A program made the position numbers and the translations under genes. From Prevotella sp. OH937_COT-195 (GTDB taxonomy: Bacteria > Bacteroidota > Bacteroidia > Bacteroidales > Bacteroidaceae), in assembly GCF_003932845.1 (NCBI RefSeq), contig NZ_RQZH01000004.1, forward strand, positions 57,884-121,883: a stretch of DNA of 64,000 nucleotides, read 5' to 3'. Under the pieces are notes generated by a model. The model was not told the DNA's origin. It made no database searches and worked only from the letters and a program-made list of their open reading frames with translations. Position 1 is the stretch's first letter. Each line of letters opens with the position of its first letter. This document shows, in pieces, positions 38,684 to 47,440 of the stretch.

Positions 38684-39639
38684 TCTATATTGGCTTTGAT
38701 GGTCTTGGTTTCGAATAATTTATGATTTACAATATCATTTTCTTCTACCTCCAACTCGAAATTAAAGCTATTCTCAAAGGCTTGCTCTAGAGATACCTTC
38801 GCATCTTTTACTCGTTCTGTTATTTTTGCTGTCAATTTTCGTTTATCAGTGGCAAAGATACGAAAAATTCTTTGTGCATATCCATCAAAAGAATTATCTG
38901 TAATCAAATCTTCAGCGTCAGATGAAGCCACATTCTCTAAACTTATAGTGGTTTCTTTTCTATTCTTCGCACTATATGTGTAAGATGCGAGTTTAGGCGG
39001 CAGAGTAACATCAGTTCCGTCTTCAAAATTTGAAAGGAGTATTTCTATACGAACAATTTTTTGAGCAGTTCTAATCTCTTCTTTGAATTTATCTTCCTTT
39101 ATATTGCGAATTGGGGCATCAAAAACAGTTTTGAGCATATTACGTGCCAGTTGACTCATATCAAGATTTAACTTTGATGGGTCTTCGTATATGAAGACAT
39201 ACAAGAACCAATGCCCTTTTGTTGTCCTATCTTTAGGAAAAACTATTCTGGGATAGAGTAAAACTATGTTTGTAGAAATTGTAAGTTTATCTGCATAGTC
39301 AACATGTGTAGGATTCTCTTTATCGTTGTCATGGCGAAGAAAACCGCCACACAAATTAGTTCTTTCCGTAGAAACACGCAACAAAAGAGCATAGTCTTCT
39401 CCAAACTTTATGTCCTCTGCTTGTATTTTTGCAACAGAAACAGATTCACTCTTTCCTTTCTTTCCAAACTGACAAAGATTAGAGTTCTGCTCGTTATATG
39501 TATTGATATCTCTTTTGAGTTTATCAATAATATCTTGCTCTTTCAAGTCAAAAAGTGTTCCTGTATCATGCTCTTTCATCTCAGAAAGATAAACAGGAAT
39601 CTTCAATAGTAATTTCTTTGGTTTCTGATTTTTCGCCAT
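38653..39639 (-). CDS. Unrecognised 328-aa protein in defence operon
   Basis: A soluble protein, beginning MAKNQKPKKLLLKIPVYLSE, with no signal peptide or membrane helix. The first two thirds look like mixed alpha/beta with several long strands (TISTNIVLLYPRIVF, GHWFLYVFIYED); the last third is charged and helical (ITERVKDAKVSLEQAFENS). I recognise no domain or catalytic motif. Coupled to the downstream membrane protein by a 31-bp overlap. A sensor-effector pair is suggested by layout alone. Confidence 0.75.
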   Translation of the reverse strand: MAKNQKPKKLLLKIPVYLSEMKEHDTGTLFDLKEQDIIDKLKRDINTYNEQNSNLCQFGKKGKSESVSVAKIQAEDIKFGEDYALLLRVSTERTNLCGGFLRHDNDKENPTHVDYADKLTISTNIVLLYPRIVFPKDRTTKGHWFLYVFIYEDPSKLNLDMSQLARNMLKTVFDAPIRNIKEDKFKEEIRTAQKIVRIEILLSNFEDGTDVTLPPKLASYTYSAKNRKETTISLENVASSDAEDLITDNSFDGYAQRIFRIFATDKRKLTAKITERVKDAKVSLEQAFENSFNFELEVEENDIVNHKLFETKTIKANIECLLKDLFSN

Positions 39640-39681
39640 TGTTTCAGATGTAAAAAAGAAATTTTGTTATGGAAATAATTC

Positions 39682-40416
39682 TTACTTGTTTAAAGTGAAT
39701 GTACATTTGGGATGGTTTGAGCATCCATAGAAACGACCATATTTTCCACGTCGTTCAACAAGCATACCTCCGCATCTTGGGCATATACCATGTTGAATCT
39801 TATTTCGGGTGTCATATCGCTTGCTTTTTGCGTTGTACTTGTGTTCACGCATAGCTCCTTTCTCTTGTGTCCGACTGCTCGCTTCAATACGGCTGATGAT
39901 TTTCGTTTTGAGTTCCTGACTAATCACAGTTTCTTTATATTGTAAGAAGGCATCTTTCAAATAATATCGGTTAACCACAATGTGGTTGTTGACATTAACT
40001 TTGAGGTCTGCCTCATTATTGAAAACAACGATAGGCACAAATGGAATATAGCCTAAATCTTTCAGCAAGAACTTCAAGAAACGAATATGCCCATCATTCT
40101 GATGAATAGGATTATAAAAGGTAGATTTACGCTTGTAGATAATTTGCGTCCAGTACTCTGATTTTTCTCCTCCAAGAATCCAACCTTTGTAGCCTTTGGT
40201 TTCAATAACAAAAACGGCATAAGGTGATACAACGATATGGTCGATTTGTGTTGACCTACCATTACTCATAAAGAGCACATCGTCTATGACGTGATATTCC
40301 TCTGGTAGCTGCATCAATTTATGATACACCATTTTCTCCGCAATCTTACCTTTGTTGAAGCGAAGGTAACGCATAGCAGAGAAAGCCAGAATTACTATGA
40401 GCGCAGGTAGGAACAT
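39682..40416 (-). CDS. NERD-domain nuclease with zinc ribbon
   Basis: This 244-residue protein starts with one membrane helix (FLPALIVILAFSAMRYL). A NERD domain follows, with QIDHIVVSPYAVFVIETKGYKGW at about residues 57-79; the D...E-x-K pattern is that of PD-(D/E)xK nucleases. The C-terminus is a topoisomerase-type zinc ribbon (CPRCGGML...YGCSNHPKC). This mix suggests a membrane-tethered DNA nuclease. It lies 12 bp after the DUF262 gene and 42 bp before the 328-residue gene, in the same direction. Confidence 0.88.
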   Translation of the reverse strand: MFLPALIVILAFSAMRYLRFNKGKIAEKMVYHKLMQLPEEYHVIDDVLFMSNGRSTQIDHIVVSPYAVFVIETKGYKGWILGGEKSEYWTQIIYKRKSTFYNPIHQNDGHIRFLKFLLKDLGYIPFVPIVVFNNEADLKVNVNNHIVVNRYYLKDAFLQYKETVISQELKTKIISRIEASSRTQEKGAMREHKYNAKSKRYDTRNKIQHGICPRCGGMLVERRGKYGRFYGCSNHPKCTFTLNK

Positions 40417-40428
40417 GAATCGTTATTG

Positions 40429-42261
40429 TTATTCTCCAGGAAATTTATAAACTTTCATCAACTCGTCTACCAAGGTTGCGGTGCGGGTCTTGATATCATC
40501 GACAGTCCATTTATCCATTGTAGCTATTTCACGGTTGATGTCAAGACCATTCTTGTAACCGATGAAACGCTGACCATCTTTGCTTTTACGGTCACGTTTT
40601 TCCTCGAATGACTTGTTTCCCAGTGTACTATTATAGCCTGTAATGGTAAGGTTACCGATTTTATGAGTGTACTCTTCGAGATACTGTTTTGCCAGTTCCT
40701 TATCGCCATCTGCAATCATATTGACCCAACTTTCAGGGATATTCTGCCCCTCTGGGAAGATATGCTCAATAGTCCATACAAACACTTTCTTATCGGTGCG
40801 ACGCCAAAGGTCGGTCCAAGTCTCTTGCGTCATGGCAGCCTCTGCAAGTTTACAGAGAATGTAGCGTGTTGCGCCAACATTATCCTTGTAAACATCGCCC
40901 TCCAAACTGCGACGGAACTGCTCGTCAGATGCGCAGTTGGTTGGTGTGCTTAAAATGTCAATAATCATCGATACCACTTTGTCACCAGTCGCTTGTGCCT
41001 CTTCCAATTTACTGATTATATCCATAAAGATGCGTGTAAGGTCGCGAGTGTTAGGATAGTCAGTAATATTACGGCGAACAAAGTACTTGGCAAGCAAGCG
41101 GATAATCAAATTGATTTGTTCCTCTGAAACCGCAAGTTCCTCCTGGTTGCGCATTAAGTACATGAGCAACAGATAGGATGGTGCACCTTGAATGTGATCA
41201 AGGTCTTCCAACGCTTTGCGGTATGGATTCTCAATGGTATCTTGTAAGATAAGCCATGAGTAGATTTGACCACATTGCAAAATGTCGTCAAGGAACGAGG
41301 GAAGGTCTTTGTTGATTAGGCTCTCGAAGATATTGAGCAAGTTGGAGCGAGTAGCTACAACACCCAATGGGTCTTTCTTGCGGTCAGCGTCACTTTGGAA
41401 AGGCTCGTTCAAACGGTGTTTGAAGGCATTATAGTACTGGCGGAAGAAGCGTTCCTGTATGCTATAATCTTCAGAAAGGTTGCCGAGCAACGTCTGCCAG
41501 CGATTAAAGCAATCATCAATCGTAAGGTTATTCCCCTCTGCTTTTGCCATGATAAGGTTTTTCATCAAGTCAATAGCTGTGAGTGGAGTTCCTCGATTGT
41601 TTAGCGATTCAAACAGCACATAAGCATCAGAGTGTGAAGAAACCTCAATCTTCACCAACATGGCTTGTTTCACCTTGTTGTATTTTCCCAACAGGAAATC
41701 TACAACACTTTCATCATTCAATGACTCAATCTCTTTGTCGATGCGTTTCAAGAAGTAATTATAGCAACGTGCAATCTTGCGCTGTGCATAATAAGGATGC
41801 TTGGAAGCAGATGCTTTGCGTAACGCAATGCCATTCATCAGATGATTGAAATCGTCTAAGTTATAGTTCTGCACCTGAGGTACAAGTTTCATCTCATTGG
41901 GAGAGTTCTTGCTCTTCAATGATTTTCTCAACGATGGCAAAACGTCTTCGTCATCCTCGCTCATTTCAGCCTTGTGTTCTTTCAGACGCGTATATATGGC
42001 TGTTAGGAACAAACTGATGGTGGTCAGTCGTTGCTGTCCGTCAATCACCTCCAAATATGGATTGATTGCATCACCCAGTGGGATGCAGATAATAGAGCCG
42101 ATGAAATATTCATCATTGTTTTCACTGATGTCATCGTAGAGCGCTTCCCACTCACGATAACTCCATGTGTATTCACGCTGATACTTGGGGATGGTGTAGT
42201 AGAAATTTCCATCCGCAGAAAGTACCTCGTAGATATGATATTTGTTTACGCTCTGAATCAT
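40429..42261 (-). CDS. DUF262/DUF1524 protein, GmrSD-like
   Basis: This 610-residue protein has an N-terminal DUF262 (ParB-like) domain with IPKYQREYTW and DGQQRLTTISLF (about residue 70), where nucleotide binding or hydrolysis occurs in relatives, a long helical middle, and a C-terminal DUF1524 His-Me nuclease with EHIFPEGQNIP (near 493) and IGNLTITGYNSTLGN. GmrSD enzymes of this type cut modified phage DNA, such as glucosylated hydroxymethylcytosine. Here both halves are in one chain. Its place next to two methyltransferases suggests a layered defence; it could also act alone. Confidence 0.9.
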   Translation of the reverse strand: MIQSVNKYHIYEVLSADGNFYYTIPKYQREYTWSYREWEALYDDISENNDEYFIGSIICIPLGDAINPYLEVIDGQQRLTTISLFLTAIYTRLKEHKAEMSEDDEDVLPSLRKSLKSKNSPNEMKLVPQVQNYNLDDFNHLMNGIALRKASASKHPYYAQRKIARCYNYFLKRIDKEIESLNDESVVDFLLGKYNKVKQAMLVKIEVSSHSDAYVLFESLNNRGTPLTAIDLMKNLIMAKAEGNNLTIDDCFNRWQTLLGNLSEDYSIQERFFRQYYNAFKHRLNEPFQSDADRKKDPLGVVATRSNLLNIFESLINKDLPSFLDDILQCGQIYSWLILQDTIENPYRKALEDLDHIQGAPSYLLLMYLMRNQEELAVSEEQINLIIRLLAKYFVRRNITDYPNTRDLTRIFMDIISKLEEAQATGDKVVSMIIDILSTPTNCASDEQFRRSLEGDVYKDNVGATRYILCKLAEAAMTQETWTDLWRRTDKKVFVWTIEHIFPEGQNIPESWVNMIADGDKELAKQYLEEYTHKIGNLTITGYNSTLGNKSFEEKRDRKSKDGQRFIGYKNGLDINREIATMDKWTVDDIKTRTATLVDELMKVYKFPGE

Positions 42262-42282
42262 AACTAAAAACGTTAACTACTG

Positions 42283-43359
42283 CTAAACATTATATTCCGT
42301 GGTAGACTCTTCCACCATTCCAGTGCTTTGAGATTCTTGGATTTGTGGAATCCAGTTGCTTCTTATTTGCCTGAACGAGCCAAAAACATTGTTGCGATGG
42401 TGTTGTAGAAATCTTGGATGTGGTCTGAAATATTCAATTTGTGGAACAAAAATTTTCTGACCATTATATTCATTAAGATAAGAATCAGTGCGCAAAACAT
42501 CGGGATGAACAATGATTGTATAATCATCTTCTATCATAAAGAAACCTTTATCAAATACACAATGCATATCTCTACTCATAGCAATACCATTGCATGGAAG
42601 AAATGAGCCATTGTGCGCTTGTGGCATAATATGAGCTGCTTCAAGATTACTAAAACCGTTACACGAAATAACTCTTCGAGTAACTGCGCATTTCTCTTGA
42701 TACGCCATCATGACAAAATCGTGGAATGTACGACTATTGAATAACCCTGCACCCATTGACTGCTCCAAACTGTCAATGTGTTCCAGAACTTGCTGTTGTT
42801 GGGTTTCTACTGCTTGCTCAATTCGCTCATCACCTATAATGTTTGCAGAGCGTCCCGGTAAAGTATAATTCTCTGCAAAATCGGGGGCATCTAAACTACT
42901 CCAAAGAGTAAAGTTTTTACCTTCAAGTTTATCATTCCAAAATTGGAAATACTGTGAGCCTAATGTATAATGGTGTAATACAAAAAATTGCGTATCTTGG
43001 TCTTGGCATTGTCTAAAAACGACAATGTCATTAGGCATAAATTTTGCGTCACCATTACCTACTTTTGCATTTAGGTATATACGTATTTCATCACGACCTC
43101 TATCTTTCTTATATACGGTGTCTATTTGTTTTGAATTATGGTAGACGTATTGAGCGTACGCAATTTCGTCTTCAGTACCAGTTAAAATAGGCAAAGCCGT
43201 ACTGTCATTCAGAACGGTAGTAGACAAATGAGGAAAGAAATGGCAGCAATCTTTAGATATGAGCATATACCTACCACGATGGAATTTAATTTTTCCATTT
43301 TCTATGGTAGGAGAGCCCATTTCTTGATTACCCAGTCTTTTTATAAAATAATCAGCCAT
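42283..43359 (-). CDS. HNH restriction endonuclease (probable)
   Basis: This 358-residue protein has a C-terminal HNH domain of the HNH_2 type: CAVTRR, then EAAHIMPQAHNGS (near residue 240), NGIAMSRDMHCVFDKG and FMIEDDYTIIVHP. The N-terminal 180 residues (KIKFHRGRYMLIS, KDRGRDEIRIYLN) are not recognised and may read the DNA target. It overlaps the upstream methyltransferase by 8 bp, which makes it the best candidate for the restriction subunit of the system. The recognition site cannot be read from sequence. Confidence 0.85.
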   Translation of the reverse strand: MADYFIKRLGNQEMGSPTIENGKIKFHRGRYMLISKDCCHFFPHLSTTVLNDSTALPILTGTEDEIAYAQYVYHNSKQIDTVYKKDRGRDEIRIYLNAKVGNGDAKFMPNDIVVFRQCQDQDTQFFVLHHYTLGSQYFQFWNDKLEGKNFTLWSSLDAPDFAENYTLPGRSANIIGDERIEQAVETQQQQVLEHIDSLEQSMGAGLFNSRTFHDFVMMAYQEKCAVTRRVISCNGFSNLEAAHIMPQAHNGSFLPCNGIAMSRDMHCVFDKGFFMIEDDYTIIVHPDVLRTDSYLNEYNGQKIFVPQIEYFRPHPRFLQHHRNNVFGSFRQIRSNWIPQIQESQSTGMVEESTTEYNV

Positions 43360-44608
43360 TATCGGAAATATTATTTAAGATTTTATCGAGAGCTAAGGCT
43401 ATTTTTTTTGCAAATAAAGAGGGAACAGCGTTGCCTATCATTTTGTATTGAGCCATTGTCGGGCCAAGGAATACAAAATCATCTGCAAAAGTTTGCAACC
43501 TTGCTGCTTCACGAACAGTTATAGAACGTGCTTGCTCAGGGTCAGGATGAATGTGTCGCATACCATCTTTATATAAGTGAGCTGGAATCGTGTTGCTTGG
43601 TTCATCCCATCTAAGCACATAGTATTTGTGTATGTTGCTTTTCTTCCCAGTAACCTTTGTGTACAATTCTTTCAGGGCATCAATCGTTACATATTGGTTT
43701 CTTCCTGATTGAATGTCCTCTCCCAACAATTTGAATACACCTTGGTCTCGTTCACTATGGAATCGTGGACTATGATTTGTTATCACATCATCGCAAGAAA
43801 TTGGAGTGTGAGAATACTTTCTACCTCCATTGCGAATAATAACCTTAGAAGGATATATCTTGGGTAGGTCAGCAATCGTATCTCTCACTGTTTTCTGTTC
43901 ACACTTCATACTTGGCATAATCTTCTCATAAAAAGATTTGATTATCGACTTATATGTATGCTTTGCTTCTTCTTTTACAGGGAAAGCATCCATACGAACT
44001 CCAAGTATAATAACACGACGGCGATGCTGCGGAACACCAAAATCCGCAACATCGTATAAGGCATCTTTGAAGTCTTCAATAACGGCATATCCTGCTTCAT
44101 TGAAGGCTTTGCGTATTTTATCAACAATAGGTGTCCCGTCAGGTGCTGCACTTAACATTCCTATAACATTCTCAAATACGAAGAAGTCGGGCTTAAAGTG
44201 GCTGAGTATCTTAATATAACTTTCAAACAGATAGTTACGGTAGTCATTTCTCATACCATGTTCATCTCGTATTCTTCCTGCAAGAGAATATGCTTGGCAA
44301 GGTGGGCCTCCAATTACGACGTCCACCTTTTTGCCATTTACAAGTTTTTCCAAACCAACACTTTCTCCGTATTCTTTATCTTTGAAACCGTTTATCAATT
44401 CTTCGGTTCTTTGGATGTCAAAGCGAATGACTTCTTTTTGTGCATTCTTATGCTTCCACTTTGTAGCAAGTCTATTAGTAAGGGTTTCACTTGGATATTT
44501 TTCCCACTCAACACAAGCAAGTGTGTTGTAGCTGCCTTCTTGCATGAAACCATCAAGAAGACCACCACAACCACAGAACAAATCTATTGTGTTATATTTT
44601 TTAGCCAT
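43352..44608 (-). CDS. DNA C5-cytosine methyltransferase 2
   Basis: This 418-residue enzyme moves a methyl group from SAM to C5 of cytosine. Motifs are complete: I DLFCGCGGLLDGF, IV GGPPCQAYS with the catalytic Cys, VI ENVIGM, VIII QHRRRVIILG, IX REAARLQTF and X GNAVPSLFAKKIA. The target-recognition region lies between VIII and IX and is unlike that of its neighbour. Its ATG shares one base with the stop of methyltransferase 1 (TAATG), so they are translationally coupled. Confidence 0.95.
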   Translation of the reverse strand: MAKKYNTIDLFCGCGGLLDGFMQEGSYNTLACVEWEKYPSETLTNRLATKWKHKNAQKEVIRFDIQRTEELINGFKDKEYGESVGLEKLVNGKKVDVVIGGPPCQAYSLAGRIRDEHGMRNDYRNYLFESYIKILSHFKPDFFVFENVIGMLSAAPDGTPIVDKIRKAFNEAGYAVIEDFKDALYDVADFGVPQHRRRVIILGVRMDAFPVKEEAKHTYKSIIKSFYEKIMPSMKCEQKTVRDTIADLPKIYPSKVIIRNGGRKYSHTPISCDDVITNHSPRFHSERDQGVFKLLGEDIQSGRNQYVTIDALKELYTKVTGKKSNIHKYYVLRWDEPSNTIPAHLYKDGMRHIHPDPEQARSITVREAARLQTFADDFVFLGPTMAQYKMIGNAVPSLFAKKIALALDKILNNISDNG

Positions 44609-45675
44609 TATTCTTTGTCAAGATACTTTAGCAGTTGTACCGCAATAGCTTTCGCCATTAAACAAGGTACTGCATTTCCAACCTGACGGTCTTGCTGCCC
44701 TTTGTTACCAAGGAACACGAAATCATCAGGAAATGATTGCAAACGTGCGCTTTCTCTAACAGTAGGACAACGATTCCATTTATAATGGAAATTGTTTCGA
44801 TGTCCTGTGTCAATAGTTCTTGATGGCTTGTTACTTGCGTAGCGAGTCCATGCCATGTGGAACTTTCGACTTTCACCTACACCCTTGGGAAGATCTTTCC
44901 AGTTACCACCATCAGGCACTTGTGCAATGGCGTCTTTGACAAATTGCTTATGGTCGATTGCCTTATGGTTGTGCAAGGTGTTGCAGTCGCCTCTCATTAA
45001 CTTTTGATATTCAGTCATTGGAGCTTGAGAGTATTCCATCACATCCGCTCCTAACTCATCAACGAGACATGGCAAATCGCCAATAGCCTGCTCACAAGTT
45101 ACATAGTTCTCTGGTGTATGCGAAGGCTCTGGAAATACAAAATACTCCTCACCGTCTCGAAGTCCTACAAAGATAAGACGTTTACGAATTTGGGGTACAC
45201 CATAATCAGCAGAGCAAAGCACCTTGCAATCAATGTTATATCCCATTTCCTTGAAACGTCGCAAAACTTCGTCTTTAACTTCACCATTATATAATGTTGC
45301 CATTCCTGGTACATTTTCTATGAGGAAAGCTTTTGGTTGGTATCTCTTAACCATCTCTATCATGGCAAGATAGAGTTTGTTTCTGTCGTCGTTAAACTCT
45401 CGCTTTCCTGTCAGGCTAAAGCCTTGACATGGAGGACCACCTATGATTACATCAACTTTCTTTTCCTTTACAATCTTTTCAATGGTTTCAAAAGTTTCAG
45501 GAGCAGAAAGGTCTGCATTTAGAGCCTCACTGCCTTTGTGATTGTAAAGGAATGTTTTCAGAGCTGGGTCATTATTATCAACACCAAGAACAATATTATA
45601 TCCTGCCATTTGGAAGCCCTCAGATAAGCCACCACAACCACAGAACAAGTCAATTACATTATGTGTTTGTTTCAT
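44608..45675 (-). CDS. DNA C5-cytosine methyltransferase 1
   Basis: This 355-residue enzyme has motifs I DLFCGCGGLSEGFQMAGY, IV GGPPCQGFS, VI ENVPGM, VIII QIRKRLIFVG, IX RESARLQSFPDDF and X GNAVPCLMAKAI. It differs from methyltransferase 2 in length and in the region between VIII and IX. Two cytosine methyltransferases beside one endonuclease is the pattern of systems with an asymmetric target, where each enzyme protects one strand. Its start follows the stop of the 51-residue gene with no gap. Confidence 0.95.
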   Translation of the reverse strand: MKQTHNVIDLFCGCGGLSEGFQMAGYNIVLGVDNNDPALKTFLYNHKGSEALNADLSAPETFETIEKIVKEKKVDVIIGGPPCQGFSLTGKREFNDDRNKLYLAMIEMVKRYQPKAFLIENVPGMATLYNGEVKDEVLRRFKEMGYNIDCKVLCSADYGVPQIRKRLIFVGLRDGEEYFVFPEPSHTPENYVTCEQAIGDLPCLVDELGADVMEYSQAPMTEYQKLMRGDCNTLHNHKAIDHKQFVKDAIAQVPDGGNWKDLPKGVGESRKFHMAWTRYASNKPSRTIDTGHRNNFHYKWNRCPTVRESARLQSFPDDFVFLGNKGQQDRQVGNAVPCLMAKAIAVQLLKYLDKE

Positions 45676-45831
45676 TTACTTCTCTGCTGCTTCTCTTATG
45701 TTGTTGCGAGAAATGGTGAGAAAATTAATCTCATCTTCAAAATCACACGCAATATCTTCTTTCAAGACTTTAATCACCTCGTCAAGTTTTGCAACATGCT
45801 GCAAAAGCAACTCTTTATTGTCTGTATTCAT
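45676..45831 (-). CDS. 51-aa acidic helical protein before the methyltransferases
   Basis: A 51-residue frame starting MNTDNKELLLQHVAKLDEVI and ending NNIREAAEK. Its stop TAA touches the ATG of methyltransferase 1 directly, and its start is 11 bp after the HTH gene, so it is fully embedded in the operon. It is mostly charged, predicted helical, with one cysteine. No family is recognised. It might be a cofactor or antitoxin-like regulator, or only a coupling leader. Confidence 0.65.
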   Translation of the reverse strand: MNTDNKELLLQHVAKLDEVIKVLKEDIACDFEDEINFLTISRNNIREAAEK

Positions 45832-45842
45832 AAGAATTATTT

Positions 45843-46064
45843 TTATTTCCGATAATCTAAATCCGCATCCACCAAGTCTCTTACATTGACTTGTAGAAGT
45901 CGAGCTATCTCAACATACTGTGCCATAGACGGTTGTATTTTATTGGTCTTCCAACGTGACACAGTTATGTCTGTTACACCCATTTGGGTAGCAAGCCAAT
46001 GGCCTGTTACTTCCTTCTCGGCTAACACGACACGGATTCTGTTAGGACAGTCAGTCTTTGCCAT
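45843..46064 (-). CDS. XRE-family HTH regulator (controller protein)
   Basis: This 73-residue protein has a helix-turn-helix of the Cro/C1 type: NRIRVVLAEKEVTGHWLATQ, then MGVTDITVSRWKTNK and a final helix (YVEIARLLQVNVRDLV). First gene of the nine-gene operon, in the place where restriction-modification systems often carry a C protein that delays expression of the endonuclease. A -7 box lies 24 bp upstream. Confidence 0.88.
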   Translation of the reverse strand: MAKTDCPNRIRVVLAEKEVTGHWLATQMGVTDITVSRWKTNKIQPSMAQYVEIARLLQVNVRDLVDADLDYRK

Positions 46065-46087
46065 AATATTTAATTTCTAATGCCGTA

Positions 46088-46095
46088 CAAAGATA
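46088..46095 (-). promoter_or_regulatory. -7 element of the defence operon
   Basis: TATCTTTG on the minus strand with a weak ATTG box 18 bp upstream (46114-46117). Confidence 0.5.
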
Positions 46096-46808
46096 ATCAT
46101 AAAATGTTATATGCAATACAATCATCCTATTGTTTTTTTACCTTAGATGCGAAAAACGGCAAGAAGCATAACTTTCTTGACGAAATGAGAACAATAACAT
46201 CGTAACGTTTGAGGAGAAACGAAGCGACGTCTGGAGCGAAACAAAACTTCGTTTTGAGAGGGTTGATAGTTAGGCTGTTAGAAAATGCCACTCACTGGCA
46301 CTCTCATAATATCTCGGACAGGGAATTTCTCGCAACCGATATAGAGGGTATCGAAAGCGTCGGAGCCGACGGTGCGGTGTTCGAGGAGGTCTTCCTCGGA
46401 TTCGGTGAGCTTCTCGCCTGACTTGTCCTTACGGAAGCCGTTGCGACCTCGGCTCACTCCTGCCGACTGGATGGCAAGAATAAGGCTAGGATTGTTGCTA
46501 CGGCTGAAAAGGGACATAAGGCGTTGCTTTCCAGCGAAGCCCTTGACTGATGAGTTGGTGCTGCTCGTTGAGACGCATTGGGTTGCCTAAATGACCCACT
46601 TCTACCTGCTAACCGTGGCATTCAAACTCGTGAATCACCACGAAAATCCTACTCGTTGGTGGGAGGCTTTGTTACGACCAAGGGCAATAGTGTAGTAGTT
46701 GATGACAGTCTTATTCTAGTAGCTCTGAATGATACGTAAGAATAGAATCCCTGACATCGTGCCGCAATAAACCATACAAGAAATACCGAGAAACTTTTTG
46801 GGTGTAAT
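46096..46808. other. Island right flank with mobile-element debris
   Basis: No intact gene. On the minus strand short protein-like pieces appear in shifting frames: NKTVINYYTIALGRNKASHQ around 46640-46710, GHLGNPMRLNEQHQ around 46540-46590, and a 79-residue frame at 46278-46517 starting MSLFSRSNNPSLIL. They are interrupted by stops and frame changes, as in a decayed gene of an integrated element. I do not recognise the family. A small palindrome TGCCA/TGGCA lies at about 46287-46301. Confidence 0.4.
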
Positions 46809-46848
46809 CAAGGGTGTAAATCACATAACCCGTTGATTTACACCCTTG
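46809..46848 (-). terminator. Terminator after tRNA-Ser
   Basis: A perfect 15-bp stem (CAAGGGTGTAAATCA) with a 10-nt loop just 4 bp after the tRNA 3' end. GGGTGTAA is repeated once more just outside it (46799-46806), which might also mark an integration site. Confidence 0.7.
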
Positions 46849-46852
46849 TTTG

Positions 46853-46940
46853 CGGAGAGAGAGGGATTCGAACCCCCGAAACGGTTTCGCCGTTTACACG
46901 CTTTCCAGACGTGCCTCTTCAGCCACTCGAGCACCTCTCC
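46853..46940 (-). tRNA. tRNA-Ser(GGA)
   Basis: Complete 88-nt cloverleaf on the minus strand: acceptor stem GGAGAGG/TCTCTCC, anticodon loop CTGGAAA (anticodon GGA), long variable arm typical of tRNA-Ser, T-loop TTCGAAT, discriminator G. CCA is not encoded. It borders the accessory island on its 3' side, a common integration position. Confidence 0.97.
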
Positions 46941-47139
46941 TTCTTTTTCGTGGTGCAAAATTACTGCTAATCTTTCAAAAAGGAGAATGTTTGGGGATAT
47001 TTTTTCCACAATAAATGTTTTTTTATTTATTCATCCACATTTTTAGCTGCACAGCATTAACAGGCATATCAGTACTATGGAACGAAATCTCTGCCAAAAT
47101 AACCGGCAAAAGTATTGAACTATTTACGTTATTTTTAAA

Positions 47140-47332
47140 CCCAAATCTGTCATTAGACCACATTTGCTTAGATTTGCCATTGCCGTTACGCTTCCCGACT
47201 GCTTTAGCCCGCTTGCTGACATCTGCGCAGCCGTTTCATCCCGATGCAGCCCGCTACGCCTTCGATGAAACGGCTGCACATCTGCTAAACAATCGAACAA
47301 AATCGGTTGAGGGTTCTAATGACCGATTTGGG
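47140..47332 (+). mobile_element. 193-bp MITE, copy C
   Basis: Same ends and length as the other copies. Flanks TTAAA (47135-47139) and TTTAA (47333-47337) are a 5-bp duplication with one change. Lies between tRNA-Ser and the structured RNA candidate. Confidence 0.83.
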
Positions 47333-47367
47333 TTTAACCCGAACCGACGTATCATTTGTACTTGATC

Positions 47368-47440
47368 GCACTGCAATATCGCCTAATTTACCGACCAATT
47401 TCGGCGGTTTTACTCGGCAATTTCGACCAAATTGCCGAGT
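47368..47440. repeat. Intergenic palindromic repeat, unit 4
   Basis: GCACTGCAATATCGCC block, then a perfect 12-bp stem at 47412-47423/47429-47440 (ACTCGGCAATTT) with a 5-nt loop. It starts 36 bp right of MITE copy C and matches units 2 and 3 in order and words. Confidence 0.55.

Noticed and set aside
37470..46852. Direct repeat of the tRNA-Ser 3' end as an att site
   Set aside because: I looked for GAGAGAGGGATTCG or its complement near the left border and did not find it.
47015..47365. Open frame with RICLDLPLPLRFPTAL over MITE copy C, and the same over other copies
   Set aside because: The peptide recurs only where the 193-bp element lies, joined to different flanks, and has no start of its own. 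It is a translation of the repeat.
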